The notes below the pieces were generated by a model, which did no database searches, had not been told where the DNA came from, and was given only the letters and a program-made list of their open reading frames with translations. This document shows, piece after piece, positions 50,475 to 58,308 of a stretch of 61,444 nt of DNA. Position 1 is the stretch's first letter. Every line of letters starts with the position of its first letter. The stretch is from an uncultured Collinsella sp. (lineage in GTDB: Bacteria; Actinomycetota; Coriobacteriia; Coriobacteriales; Coriobacteriaceae). The stretch lies in NCBI GenBank assembly GCA_902489945.1, contig CABUBZ010000003.1, positions 1 to 61,444 of the forward strand, given 5' to 3'. Made by a program: the position numbers and the translations under genes.

Positions 50475-51788
50475 CTACAGGCGCTCGCGAACCGCCTCGA
50501 CGACGTTGTCCAGATCGGCGAGCACCTCGTCATGGCTCTGCATGTCGCGCACTTTGACCTTGCCGGCGGCAAGCTCGTCGCCACCCAGGACCAAGATGAG
50601 CTTGGCGCCTACCTTATCGGCTTGCTTAAACTGGGCCTTGAGCGAACGACCCTGATAGTCGGCCTCGGTCACAATCCCTGCGGCGCGAAGCTCCTGCGTA
50701 ATGGCAAAGACGTTCTGACGCAGCTCCTTGCCGGCGTTGGCGACATAGACGCACGGGGCCTCATCGGCACCCAAATCGCTGCCAAAGGCCTGCAGGGCCA
50801 GCAGGGCGCGCTCAAAACCGACAGCAAAGCCGACGCCCGCCGTGGGCTTGCCACCCTCGAGCTCGACCAGGCCATCGTAGCGGCCGCCGCCGCCGATGGA
50901 GCCGACGCCGGCGCCAGGGGCCTCGACCTCAAAGACAGTACGGGTGTAGTAGTCCAGGCCGCGCACCAAGGTGGGATCCTCGACATACTCGATACCGGCG
51001 GCATCCAGATAGCGCTTGACCTGCTCGTAGTGCTCGCGGCACTCATCGCACAGGTTGTCACCCATCAGCGGAGCCTCGGCCATGATCTCGCGGCAGTGGT
51101 CGTTCTTGCAGTCGAAGGCACGCAGCGGGTTGAGCTCGGCGCGCTCGCGGCACTCATCGCACATCTCGTCGGCGTGATCGAGGATGAACTGCTTAACCTG
51201 CTCGCGATAAGCCGGACGGCACTGGGCGTCACCCATCGAGTTGATGAGCAGACGAAGCTTGGAAAGATCGAAGCCCAGGCGCTTGTAGAACTCCATGAGC
51301 ATGATGATGCACTCGGCATCTGCCGCCGGATCGGGAGCGCCGAGCCACTCGATGCCCACCTGGTGGAACTGGCGCAGGCGGCCCTTCTGGGGACGCTCGC
51401 CGCGGAACATGGCCTCGGCGTAGTACGCCTTAAACGGCGTGGAGCCCTGGGGCACCAGATTGTTCTCGACGACGGCGCGCACCACGCCGGCCGTGCCCTC
51501 GGGGCGAAGTGCTAGGCGCTGCTTGGGCTTGAGTTTGGTGTCGGTGCCCTCGGTAAAGACGCGCTCCAGGTTGGCACCGCTGAACACACGGAACATTTCC
51601 TTGCGCACGACGTCGGTCGACTGGCCGATACCGTGGACAAACACGTCCACCTGCTCGATCGCGGGCGTCTCGATGGGTTTAAAACCAAACGGCTCGAACA
51701 CGCCGGCCGCAATCTGCTGCATCTTTTGCCAGGCGCGCATCTCGGCGCCGATAAGGTCGCGGGTTCCCTCCGCCTTCTGTGCCTGCAT
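50475..51788 (-). CDS. hisS: Histidine-tRNA ligase
   Basis: This 437-residue class II synthetase has the HisRS motifs. These are GTRDLIGAEM at the start, ALRPEGTAGVVRAV (motif 2 region), RGERPQKGRLRQFHQVGIEWLG, VRGLDYYTRTVFEVE, and GGGRYDGLVELEGGKPTAGVGFAVGFERAL (motif 3). A C-terminal anticodon-binding domain follows. The ATG at 51788 has AAAGG 9 bases upstream; a TTG six bases earlier is too close to it. A TATAAT lies at 51831-51836 on the minus strand. Three large hairpins fill the upstream gap. Confidence 0.95.
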   Translation of the reverse strand: MQAQKAEGTRDLIGAEMRAWQKMQQIAAGVFEPFGFKPIETPAIEQVDVFVHGIGQSTDVVRKEMFRVFSGANLERVFTEGTDTKLKPKQRLALRPEGTAGVVRAVVENNLVPQGSTPFKAYYAEAMFRGERPQKGRLRQFHQVGIEWLGAPDPAADAECIIMLMEFYKRLGFDLSKLRLLINSMGDAQCRPAYREQVKQFILDHADEMCDECRERAELNPLRAFDCKNDHCREIMAEAPLMGDNLCDECREHYEQVKRYLDAAGIEYVEDPTLVRGLDYYTRTVFEVEAPGAGVGSIGGGGRYDGLVELEGGKPTAGVGFAVGFERALLALQAFGSDLGADEAPCVYVANAGKELRQNVFAITQELRAAGIVTEADYQGRSLKAQFKQADKVGAKLILVLGGDELAAGKVKVRDMQSHDEVLADLDNVVEAVRERL

Positions 51789-51853
51789 GGGCAAACACCT
51801 TTCTTTTGTATCGCGTCATAGGTAGTGGTCATTATACGGCACAAACTCAAACC

Positions 51854-52057
51854 GCGGCGGTGCATCTGACCGAACGAGGGTATGGGGACTCGTTCGGCCA
51901 GATGCGCCGCCGCTGTTTGCGATCCGTTTTTTCTCCGTCCCCTTCGGATCACGCGACCCCTTGGGGACGGAGGAAAAGGGATCATTTCGTAGGCCCGTGG
52001 CCGCCTTGAAAACCGAATGATGGTACGAGCATCCATTCGGCTTCCAGGGCGACCACG
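51854..52057. repeat. Three consecutive large hairpins upstream of hisS
   Basis: Hairpin 1 (51854-51913) pairs GCGGCGG, GCATCTG and CCGAACGA with their complements, two mismatches in 24 positions. Hairpin 2 (51921-51983) pairs CTCCGTCCCC with GGGGACGGAG, with T6 opposite A-rich sequence and GATC outer ends. Hairpin 3 (51995-52057) pairs CCGTGG and CCGAATG with CCACGG and CATTCGG. They lie between the MFS transporter stop and the hisS promoter. No T-box core was found. Confidence 0.8.
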
Positions 52058-52093
52058 GACAGAACGGGGCGAACAGAAAAGAGCGACGGACGT

Positions 52094-53398
52094 CTACTCC
52101 CCCGCCACGCTCGCGCGCAGCTTGGCAGCGATGGGCTCGGACGCCAACAGGAACACAAGCATAACCACGGAGCACATCAGGCACACGATCCAGGTGCTCG
52201 CAAAGGAGCCCGTAGCGTCGAACAGCACACCCGAGACGATGGCGCCCACGGTACCGCCGACCATCTCGAGCGAGGTAATAGTGCCCGTGACCTTACCCAG
52301 GTCGGCCATGCCAAACTGCTTAGACGCAGCGATCGTGGGCGTAATGGTGCCCATGCACGTTCCGATACCAAAGCTCACGGCAGCCACGATGGGGCCGAGG
52401 TCGGTTGCGGGGAAGCACAAGGCGACGCAGGCGACGATGCACGCAACGGACCCCAACACATTGCCAAAACGCAGGCCAAATCGATCATAGATGGCGCCAA
52501 GGGAGATCTTAGCGATAACGACGGTAACCATGTAGGCCGAAAGCACGGTACCTGCCCACATGGGGTCGTGGCCGCCCGTGACGATCTTGGCGCCGTTGAC
52601 GGTAACGCTCGTCATGTTGGTGACCTGGTTGGGCAAGACAGCGCCGTTAACGAGCCCCATAAAGAGGAAGGCGACGACAAGCAGCCAAAACGCCGGGCTC
52701 TTCTTGATGCGAGACCAGCCAACGTTAACCTCGGGCGCCGTGTGCTCGTCCTTGTCGCCGGCCGTCGAGACGGACGGATCGCCCGGGTTCTCGCCGAGCG
52801 GCTTAAGGCCGATCTCGGAAGGCTTGGTGCGGAAGGAATAGGCCGTGATGGGCAGCGCCGCCACCATGCAGATAGCCGAGAGCACCAGGAAGGCGGAACG
52901 CCAGCCAACGCTCACGATAAGCGAGCTCACGATGGGAGACAGAATAGCGCCGCCAAAGCCCGAGCCCGAAAGTGCGATGGAGATGGCAAGGCCTCGCTTG
53001 GCCGTAAACCAGTTAGCAGTGACGAGACTAATGAGCAGGCGGGTCGAGGCAACGGCAAAGCAGCCCGAGACGGCAAAGAGCACGTAGACCTGCCACAGCT
53101 CACCGACAAAGCTCATGCCGGCGAGAACGGCAGAGGTGGCGACAACAGTGAGGGAACCCAAAACGCGACCGCTCACTTTATCGGCCGCATGACCGATCAC
53201 AAGTGAGCCGATAACGCTCACCACGGTGGAGATGGCATTGGAAATGTTGTACTGCGCAAGGGAAATGCCCAGGTCGCTAACGATCAGCGGCTGGAACAGG
53301 CTCATGCAGTTGACGAAAATCGTGTAGCACGTGGCCATGATCACGAAGCCGGAGGCTACCACGAGCCAGCCGGGGAAGAACTTACGCTGCTGGGACAT
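52094..53398 (-). CDS. MFS transporter, oxalate/formate antiporter-like
   Basis: The 434-residue protein has 12 predicted membrane helices in two halves joined by a hydrophilic loop (about residues 200-235). It has MFS signatures such as GHAADKVSGRVLGSL after helix 2 and GAIYDRFGLRFGN after helix 8. The FPGWLVVASGFVIM start resembles OFA-type monocarboxylate transporters. It appears monocistronic and its substrate is unknown. The upstream neighbour is an M20 amidohydrolase separated by a terminator, so a shared pathway is uncertain. Confidence 0.8.
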   Translation of the reverse strand: MSQQRKFFPGWLVVASGFVIMATCYTIFVNCMSLFQPLIVSDLGISLAQYNISNAISTVVSVIGSLVIGHAADKVSGRVLGSLTVVATSAVLAGMSFVGELWQVYVLFAVSGCFAVASTRLLISLVTANWFTAKRGLAISIALSGSGFGGAILSPIVSSLIVSVGWRSAFLVLSAICMVAALPITAYSFRTKPSEIGLKPLGENPGDPSVSTAGDKDEHTAPEVNVGWSRIKKSPAFWLLVVAFLFMGLVNGAVLPNQVTNMTSVTVNGAKIVTGGHDPMWAGTVLSAYMVTVVIAKISLGAIYDRFGLRFGNVLGSVACIVACVALCFPATDLGPIVAAVSFGIGTCMGTITPTIAASKQFGMADLGKVTGTITSLEMVGGTVGAIVSGVLFDATGSFASTWIVCLMCSVVMLVFLLASEPIAAKLRASVAGE

Positions 53399-53465
53399 AC
53401 TGCTCCTTATTTAACAAACGAATAGCCGTCGCCGGGCGCCGGTAGTGCCCAAGATTGCCCTGAAA

Positions 53466-53495
53466 GACAAGGGCATAGGCCTTACGGCCATGCCC
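53466..53495 (-). terminator. Intrinsic terminator after the M20 amidohydrolase
   Basis: GGGCATAGGCC pairs with GGCCATGCCC around TTAC. The minus strand continues TTGTCTTT. Confidence 0.75.
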
Positions 53496-53521
53496 GCAGG
53501 CTTGAAAGGCAAGGTTGGGTG

Positions 53522-54817
53522 CTACCGGTGGTCGGCGATATAGCCCAAAGCGACGGCGGTATAGGCCGCGGCACCGAGCGGCAGCTCGGCATCGTCAAAG
53601 CGCGCCTTGGGATGGTGCTGGGCAAAGTGTTCGTCCGTGTCGGTTACGGCCGCGCCCACGGTAAAGTACGCACTCGGGATCTCGCTCGAGATCAACGCGA
53701 AGTCCTCACTCGCCATGGCGTGGAACAGCGGCAGGAAGGCGGCCTTGGGCAGCACCGCGCCCACGTAGCCAAGCGACGCCTGCGTCATATCGTCATCGAG
53801 TACGAGCGGGGGAACATCCGAGAGCGTCTCGATGGTCGCCGGCGTGCGATACGTTGCCGCTACGCCATTGACGATCTCCGCGATGCGGGTCTTGAGGTGC
53901 TCCATGAGCTCGACGTCGAAGCCGCGCAGCGTACCTTCGAGCACGCAGGTATCCGGGATGACATTTGCGGCCTGACCGCCGGCGAACTTGCCAACGGTAA
54001 GCGCGACCTCCTTGGCCGCCGGCACCTCGCGGGAGATGAGCTCCTGAAGTGCCAGATGCACGTGCACACCCGCCGTAATGGGGTCGATGCAGATCTCGGG
54101 GCTCGAGCCATGACCGCCCTTGCCCTGCAGCGTGACGCGGAAACCGTACACGCCCGAGAGCGCCGGACTGCCGTAAAGCACCAGGCCAAGCGGCGACTGG
54201 CTATTGACATGCATGGCAAAGGCGACCTGAGGACGCGGGTTCTGTAGCAGACCGTCGGCGATGGCGGCGCGGGCACCCTCAAAGGTTTCCTCGCCCGGCT
54301 GGAACAGCAACTTAACCGTGGCGTTGGCATCAACAAGCTCTGCCTCGCGCGCTTTGAGCATACGAGCCGCACCAAGCAGCGCCGTCGCGTGCATATCGTG
54401 TCCGCATGCGTGCATGCAGCCGTTGGTGGATGCAAAGGGCTCGCCGGATTCCTCGGTAACGGGCAGGGCATCCATGTCGCCACGCAGCATGATGACCGTA
54501 CCGGCCTGTTCGTCCGTGCAGACGCCATTGCCCTGGGCCGAGGCGGCACCGGCGCCGACAAGGCCCACAACACAGGAACCATCGACGAGCGTGGCAAATG
54601 GGATGTCCATCTCGGTCAGGCGCGCTTGGATATACGCAGAGGTCTGTGGGAGGCTATTACCCAGCTCGGGCATCTGGTGGAGATCGTGTCGCCACGTAGC
54701 GAGCTCGTCTGCAAAAGCCTGAGCTTCTGCAACAAGACCGTCACCGATAGCGGCCTGCGCCGCCGCGGTGGTCTTGGGCGCTGATTGCGGTTGAAGATCG
54801 GACAAAGCTGGTGCCAT
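53522..54817 (-). CDS. M20D-family amidohydrolase
   Basis: This 431-residue metalloenzyme belongs to the M20D group (hippurate, N-acyl-amino-acid or p-aminobenzoyl-glutamate hydrolases). The metal-site motifs are present: GDMDALPV, CMHACGHDMHATALLG, LLFQPGEE and MASEDFALI. The dimerisation domain is recognisable at KGGHGSSP. The ATG at 54817 follows GGAGGGCATCT; the 18-residue extension upstream is rejected. No signal peptide is present. The amide substrate is unknown. Confidence 0.87.
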   Translation of the reverse strand: MAPALSDLQPQSAPKTTAAAQAAIGDGLVAEAQAFADELATWRHDLHQMPELGNSLPQTSAYIQARLTEMDIPFATLVDGSCVVGLVGAGAASAQGNGVCTDEQAGTVIMLRGDMDALPVTEESGEPFASTNGCMHACGHDMHATALLGAARMLKAREAELVDANATVKLLFQPGEETFEGARAAIADGLLQNPRPQVAFAMHVNSQSPLGLVLYGSPALSGVYGFRVTLQGKGGHGSSPEICIDPITAGVHVHLALQELISREVPAAKEVALTVGKFAGGQAANVIPDTCVLEGTLRGFDVELMEHLKTRIAEIVNGVAATYRTPATIETLSDVPPLVLDDDMTQASLGYVGAVLPKAAFLPLFHAMASEDFALISSEIPSAYFTVGAAVTDTDEHFAQHHPKARFDDAELPLGAAAYTAVALGYIADHR

Positions 54818-54894
54818 AGATGCCCTCCAGTATCGTTTTTGCAGCAAGCACTTTGATAGCGTAAAGTGCAAGGTACAACTTTAAGGGCGAGGCA

Positions 54895-54921
54895 TAAAAA
54901 ATGCCGCCCCGGGAGGGCGGC
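54895..54921 (-). terminator. Intrinsic terminator after the EamA gene
   Basis: GCCGCCC pairs with GGGCGGC, and the minus strand continues ATTTTTTATG. It lies 13 bases after the stop. Confidence 0.8.
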
Positions 54922-54933
54922 GCAACAAGTTGT

Positions 54934-55917
54934 TTACAATTGCGGGCGCGGCTTTCGACGCAAAAAATCGAAGTGAGTCTCGCTCAAGATAATCGACAGG
55001 AAGATAAGCACGAAGCCGGCGAGCAGGCGCGAGGTGAGCGCCTCCCCCATCAGCAGCACCGAGAACAGCACACCCGAAGGCGACTCCATCGAAAGGAGCA
55101 GCGAGCCCGTCGAGGCCGGGACATGCGCCAGGCCGACGTTTTGGATGAGCAGAGCCGCGCATGTGCAGCCCACCGAGAGAAACGCCATCGCACCGATAAA
55201 GCTCGGCGTCCACACGGACAGAGGCGCTTGGGTCTCGAATAGCAGCGACGTTGCCAGGCTCAGCACGCCGTTGCCCACAAACATCCAAAACGTGATGACG
55301 TTGATGTCCATTTTGCGACCGTACTTGGCAGTCACCGCCATCTGGATGGCGAAAAAGGCCGCACCCGCCAGCGTAATGACGTCACCAATGTTGAATTCAA
55401 CGCTATCGAGTGCGACGAGGCCAATGCCCGCTAGGCACAGCAACGCGGCGCCCAAGTTGTAACGGGTAAGCTTTTCGCCGCTTAGAACGTAGCTCGCAAA
55501 CGGAACCAAGATGCAGTACGTGCCCGTCAAAAATGCACTCTTGCCTGCCGTGGTCTGTGCCAGGCCGATCGTCTGCAAACCGTAGGCACCCCACATGAGC
55601 GCGCCCATGCCAAGTCCAACAATCAGGTTTCGAGCGTTGAAATGGGCAACAATGCGCTCGTGGAAGATGGCAAGCATGACCAACGACGCCGGAAGAAAAC
55701 GAATGTAGAGCAGCTCGAACACCGGAATGGTATCGAGCGCATCCTTCATGGTGGTGAAGGAATAGCCCCAGATGACCGCCACCGAAAGCAGCAAGACCTT
55801 CCAGAACAGCGGCGAGCGCGCACCGGCACCGCGAGAGGCACCGCCGGCACCTAGGTCTTCGCGGGCTACAGGGCTATCGGGCATATTCTCGATTTCGTTG
55901 GCAGCGTATTGGGCCAT
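54934..55917 (-). CDS. EamA-family (DMT superfamily) transporter
   Basis: The 327-residue protein has ten membrane helices formed by two EamA repeats. The first is around VIWGYSFTTMKDAL, the second around GDVITLAGAAFFAIQMAVTAKYG. A family-like LLLSMESPSGVLFSVLLMGEALT ends the second repeat. A roughly 38-residue hydrophilic N terminus precedes helix 1. EamA proteins export amino acids or other metabolites; the substrate cannot be read. It is flanked by terminators on both sides and so is probably monocistronic. Confidence 0.85.
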   Translation of the reverse strand: MAQYAANEIENMPDSPVAREDLGAGGASRGAGARSPLFWKVLLLSVAVIWGYSFTTMKDALDTIPVFELLYIRFLPASLVMLAIFHERIVAHFNARNLIVGLGMGALMWGAYGLQTIGLAQTTAGKSAFLTGTYCILVPFASYVLSGEKLTRYNLGAALLCLAGIGLVALDSVEFNIGDVITLAGAAFFAIQMAVTAKYGRKMDINVITFWMFVGNGVLSLATSLLFETQAPLSVWTPSFIGAMAFLSVGCTCAALLIQNVGLAHVPASTGSLLLSMESPSGVLFSVLLMGEALTSRLLAGFVLIFLSIILSETHFDFLRRKPRPQL

Positions 55918-55987
55918 GGAACATCCTCACACTCAATCTGGGCGTGGTGTCCGCACGCGTATGGCTGCGTGCCGCCTCATGGTCAAA

Positions 55988-56023
55988 TAAAAACGGGGCG
56001 CACCGGACCCCCGGCACGCCCCG
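55988..56023 (-). terminator. Intrinsic terminator after the second YhgE gene
   Basis: CGGGGCG (55994-56000) pairs with CGCCCCG (56017-56023). The minus strand continues TTTTTATTTG. It lies about 96 bases after the stop codon at 56119. Confidence 0.75.
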
Positions 56024-56118
56024 CTACTGTAGCAACAACCAGCGTTGCATCGCAATCCAGCATAATAAAGTGTCAAACTGGAAGACCTCGATGTTCCGAC
56101 GGCGTTTACGTGGCTGAA

Positions 56119-58308
56119 CTAGATCAACTTAGTTGATTCCAGCTTTTCGATAATCCAGTCGTTAGCTTTGATGACCGGGCGGCGGAAGACGACGCCCAGG
56201 GCCAGCGACGGAATCAGGTAGCTCGCCAAGATACCCAGCTCAATCCAGTACTCCATATGGTAGGCACCGGCCATGGCGGCGTGCATGGCGTTGATGCCGT
56301 GGGTAAACGGCAGGAACGGGTAGATCGCCTGGAACACGGGACCGGTCATCTCGATGGGGAACGTACCGCCCGAACCGCCGACCTGCATGACCAGCAGCAC
56401 GACGGCGAGGGCCTTACCGATATCTCCAAACGATACCGTAAGCGTGTAGACGATATTGGAGAACACGAGGCTCGCGACCCAGCCGGCAAGCACAAACTGC
56501 AGGGGGTTGTCGCACTGAATGCCAAAGAACAGAATGTCGCCCGCGCACACGAGCGTTGCCTGCAGCAAGGCCAGACCGCCAAAGAACAGATAACGGCCCA
56601 GGTAGATCTCGTGCAGGCGCACGGGAATGAGCTCGTTGATAAGCTCATCGTCAACCGAGACCTTCATCATGGCCGCCAGAACAATCGAGCCCACCCACAG
56701 CGACAAAATCGTATAGAACGGCGCCATGGCCGAGCCGTAGTTGCGGATCGGATAGACCGGCTTGCGGTCGAGCGCGACGGGACCGGAAAGCGACACGGCC
56801 AGACCCTCGGGGTCGTTGCCGATCATCGTCTTGATCGTGGCCAGGTCACCCGAGATCAGAGCGCTATCAAGCTCGTCCTTAAAGGCACTGATCTTGTCCG
56901 ACGCCTCGCCCAGCTGATCGGAAGCCTTGTTGACGAGCTTTGCAGCCTTGGAGAGACCCTTCGCGAGCGAACCAGAGGCGTCGGTCAGACCGCTCACGGC
57001 GCTATCCAAGTCACCCGAGATACCGTTCAGGGAATCCAGAACGCCCGAAATGGTCTTCTTGAGCTCCTTGGCCTTAACCGAGAACGTAGAATCGTAGTCG
57101 GACTTGGCACCCGAGATACCCGCCTTGGCATCGGCGATGGCCTGGTCGACCTCGGCACGCGAGTTGTTGGCCTCCGCCATGCTGTCCGAAAGGGACTTTG
57201 CGGTCGCCGTCAGGTCCTTCGCATTGTTGCGGTACTCCACGGCAATTCTGCCCAGCGACGTCGCAGCGGACTTGAGGCCGTCTTTGAGCTTGTCATCCTT
57301 CACCTGGTCGGCAAGGTTGCGGAGCTGATCGGCCATCGCATCGATATCGTCAGCACGCGTATTGAGCGCCGCTGCGGCTTCATTGAGCTGAGACACCGTA
57401 AGGTCAACATGCTGATTCGCGGCATCGAATGCCTTCGCAAGCTCGGCGGACACGTTGTCGAACGAGCCCGCGCTTCCGTCAATCGCCGCGTCAACGGCAT
57501 CGTTGGCGGCCTTGAGCGCTTCCTTGGAATCATTGATGCCGCTCTTGGCGTGCTCCATCAGCTGCTTCGTCGACTCATCGACGGTGCCCGTCTGCTTGAG
57601 CATACCGCCCGCCGACGTCAGCGAATCGGACGTGGAGCTCAAAACGCCCGCCAGCGACGTTGCGCTGGTCTGAACGTCCTGCAGGTCCTCGACCGAATCG
57701 CCCAGCGTAGAGGACAGATTGGCGATAAAGTTGCTCACCTGGTCGGTGCTCATATAGTCGAGCAGGCTGGACACGGTTTTAAGACCGATGCTCGTAATGG
57801 TCTTGGTAAAGGTCTCGTTGACCTGACTCTGGACGGCGCTCGAGCCTTTCTCGGTCACGATCTGCGCGATGGCATTGGCCTTCTGGTTCTCGTAGAACTC
57901 GATATCAGCGTGCTTCACCTCGGTCGAGAAAAGCGTCATCATGTCGGCGCTAAACGTTTTAGGGATAACGACGGCAGCGTAGTACGCGCCCGACTTAACG
58001 CCCTCAATCGCCTTATCGCGGTCGTTGAGTACGACCCAGTCGAAGTTCTCGTTGCCGCGCAGAGTGGCGGTCACGTTTTCGCCCACGTTGACCTCGACGG
58101 GAATCAGATCGCTCTCGTAGCCCTCGTCGGTGTTGACCACGGCGATCTTAAGGTTGCCGGTATTGCCGTAGGGATCCCAGCTGCCGGCGATGTTAAACCA
58201 CGCGTACAGGCACGGCACGATAATGAGGCCCATCACAACAATCATGCCGATCACGGAGCGAGACACGTTTTGGACATCGCGCTTAAACAGGTGCAGGATG
58301 TTTTTCAT
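56119..58308 (-). CDS. YhgE/Pip-domain membrane protein, second of a pair
   Basis: The 729-residue protein has the YhgE/Pip layout: one N-terminal helix (about 18-40), a long extracytoplasmic region, and five or six C-terminal helices of ABC-2 type. SWDPYGNTGNLKIAVVN after the first helix is the family signature. The middle (about 200-500) is predicted coiled coil, rich in Ala, Ser, Asp and Lys. Relatives include phage-infection protein Pip and EsaA-like parts of type VII secretion. The ATG follows the upstream YhgE stop with no gap. Function is unknown; an envelope export or scaffold role is inferred. Confidence 0.82.
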   Translation of the reverse strand: MKNILHLFKRDVQNVSRSVIGMIVVMGLIIVPCLYAWFNIAGSWDPYGNTGNLKIAVVNTDEGYESDLIPVEVNVGENVTATLRGNENFDWVVLNDRDKAIEGVKSGAYYAAVVIPKTFSADMMTLFSTEVKHADIEFYENQKANAIAQIVTEKGSSAVQSQVNETFTKTITSIGLKTVSSLLDYMSTDQVSNFIANLSSTLGDSVEDLQDVQTSATSLAGVLSSTSDSLTSAGGMLKQTGTVDESTKQLMEHAKSGINDSKEALKAANDAVDAAIDGSAGSFDNVSAELAKAFDAANQHVDLTVSQLNEAAAALNTRADDIDAMADQLRNLADQVKDDKLKDGLKSAATSLGRIAVEYRNNAKDLTATAKSLSDSMAEANNSRAEVDQAIADAKAGISGAKSDYDSTFSVKAKELKKTISGVLDSLNGISGDLDSAVSGLTDASGSLAKGLSKAAKLVNKASDQLGEASDKISAFKDELDSALISGDLATIKTMIGNDPEGLAVSLSGPVALDRKPVYPIRNYGSAMAPFYTILSLWVGSIVLAAMMKVSVDDELINELIPVRLHEIYLGRYLFFGGLALLQATLVCAGDILFFGIQCDNPLQFVLAGWVASLVFSNIVYTLTVSFGDIGKALAVVLLVMQVGGSGGTFPIEMTGPVFQAIYPFLPFTHGINAMHAAMAGAYHMEYWIELGILASYLIPSLALGVVFRRPVIKANDWIIEKLESTKLI

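Noticed and set aside
51795..52093. T-box riboswitch upstream of hisS
   Set aside because: No T-box core or antiterminator/terminator pair of the right form was found; the stems are simple long hairpins.
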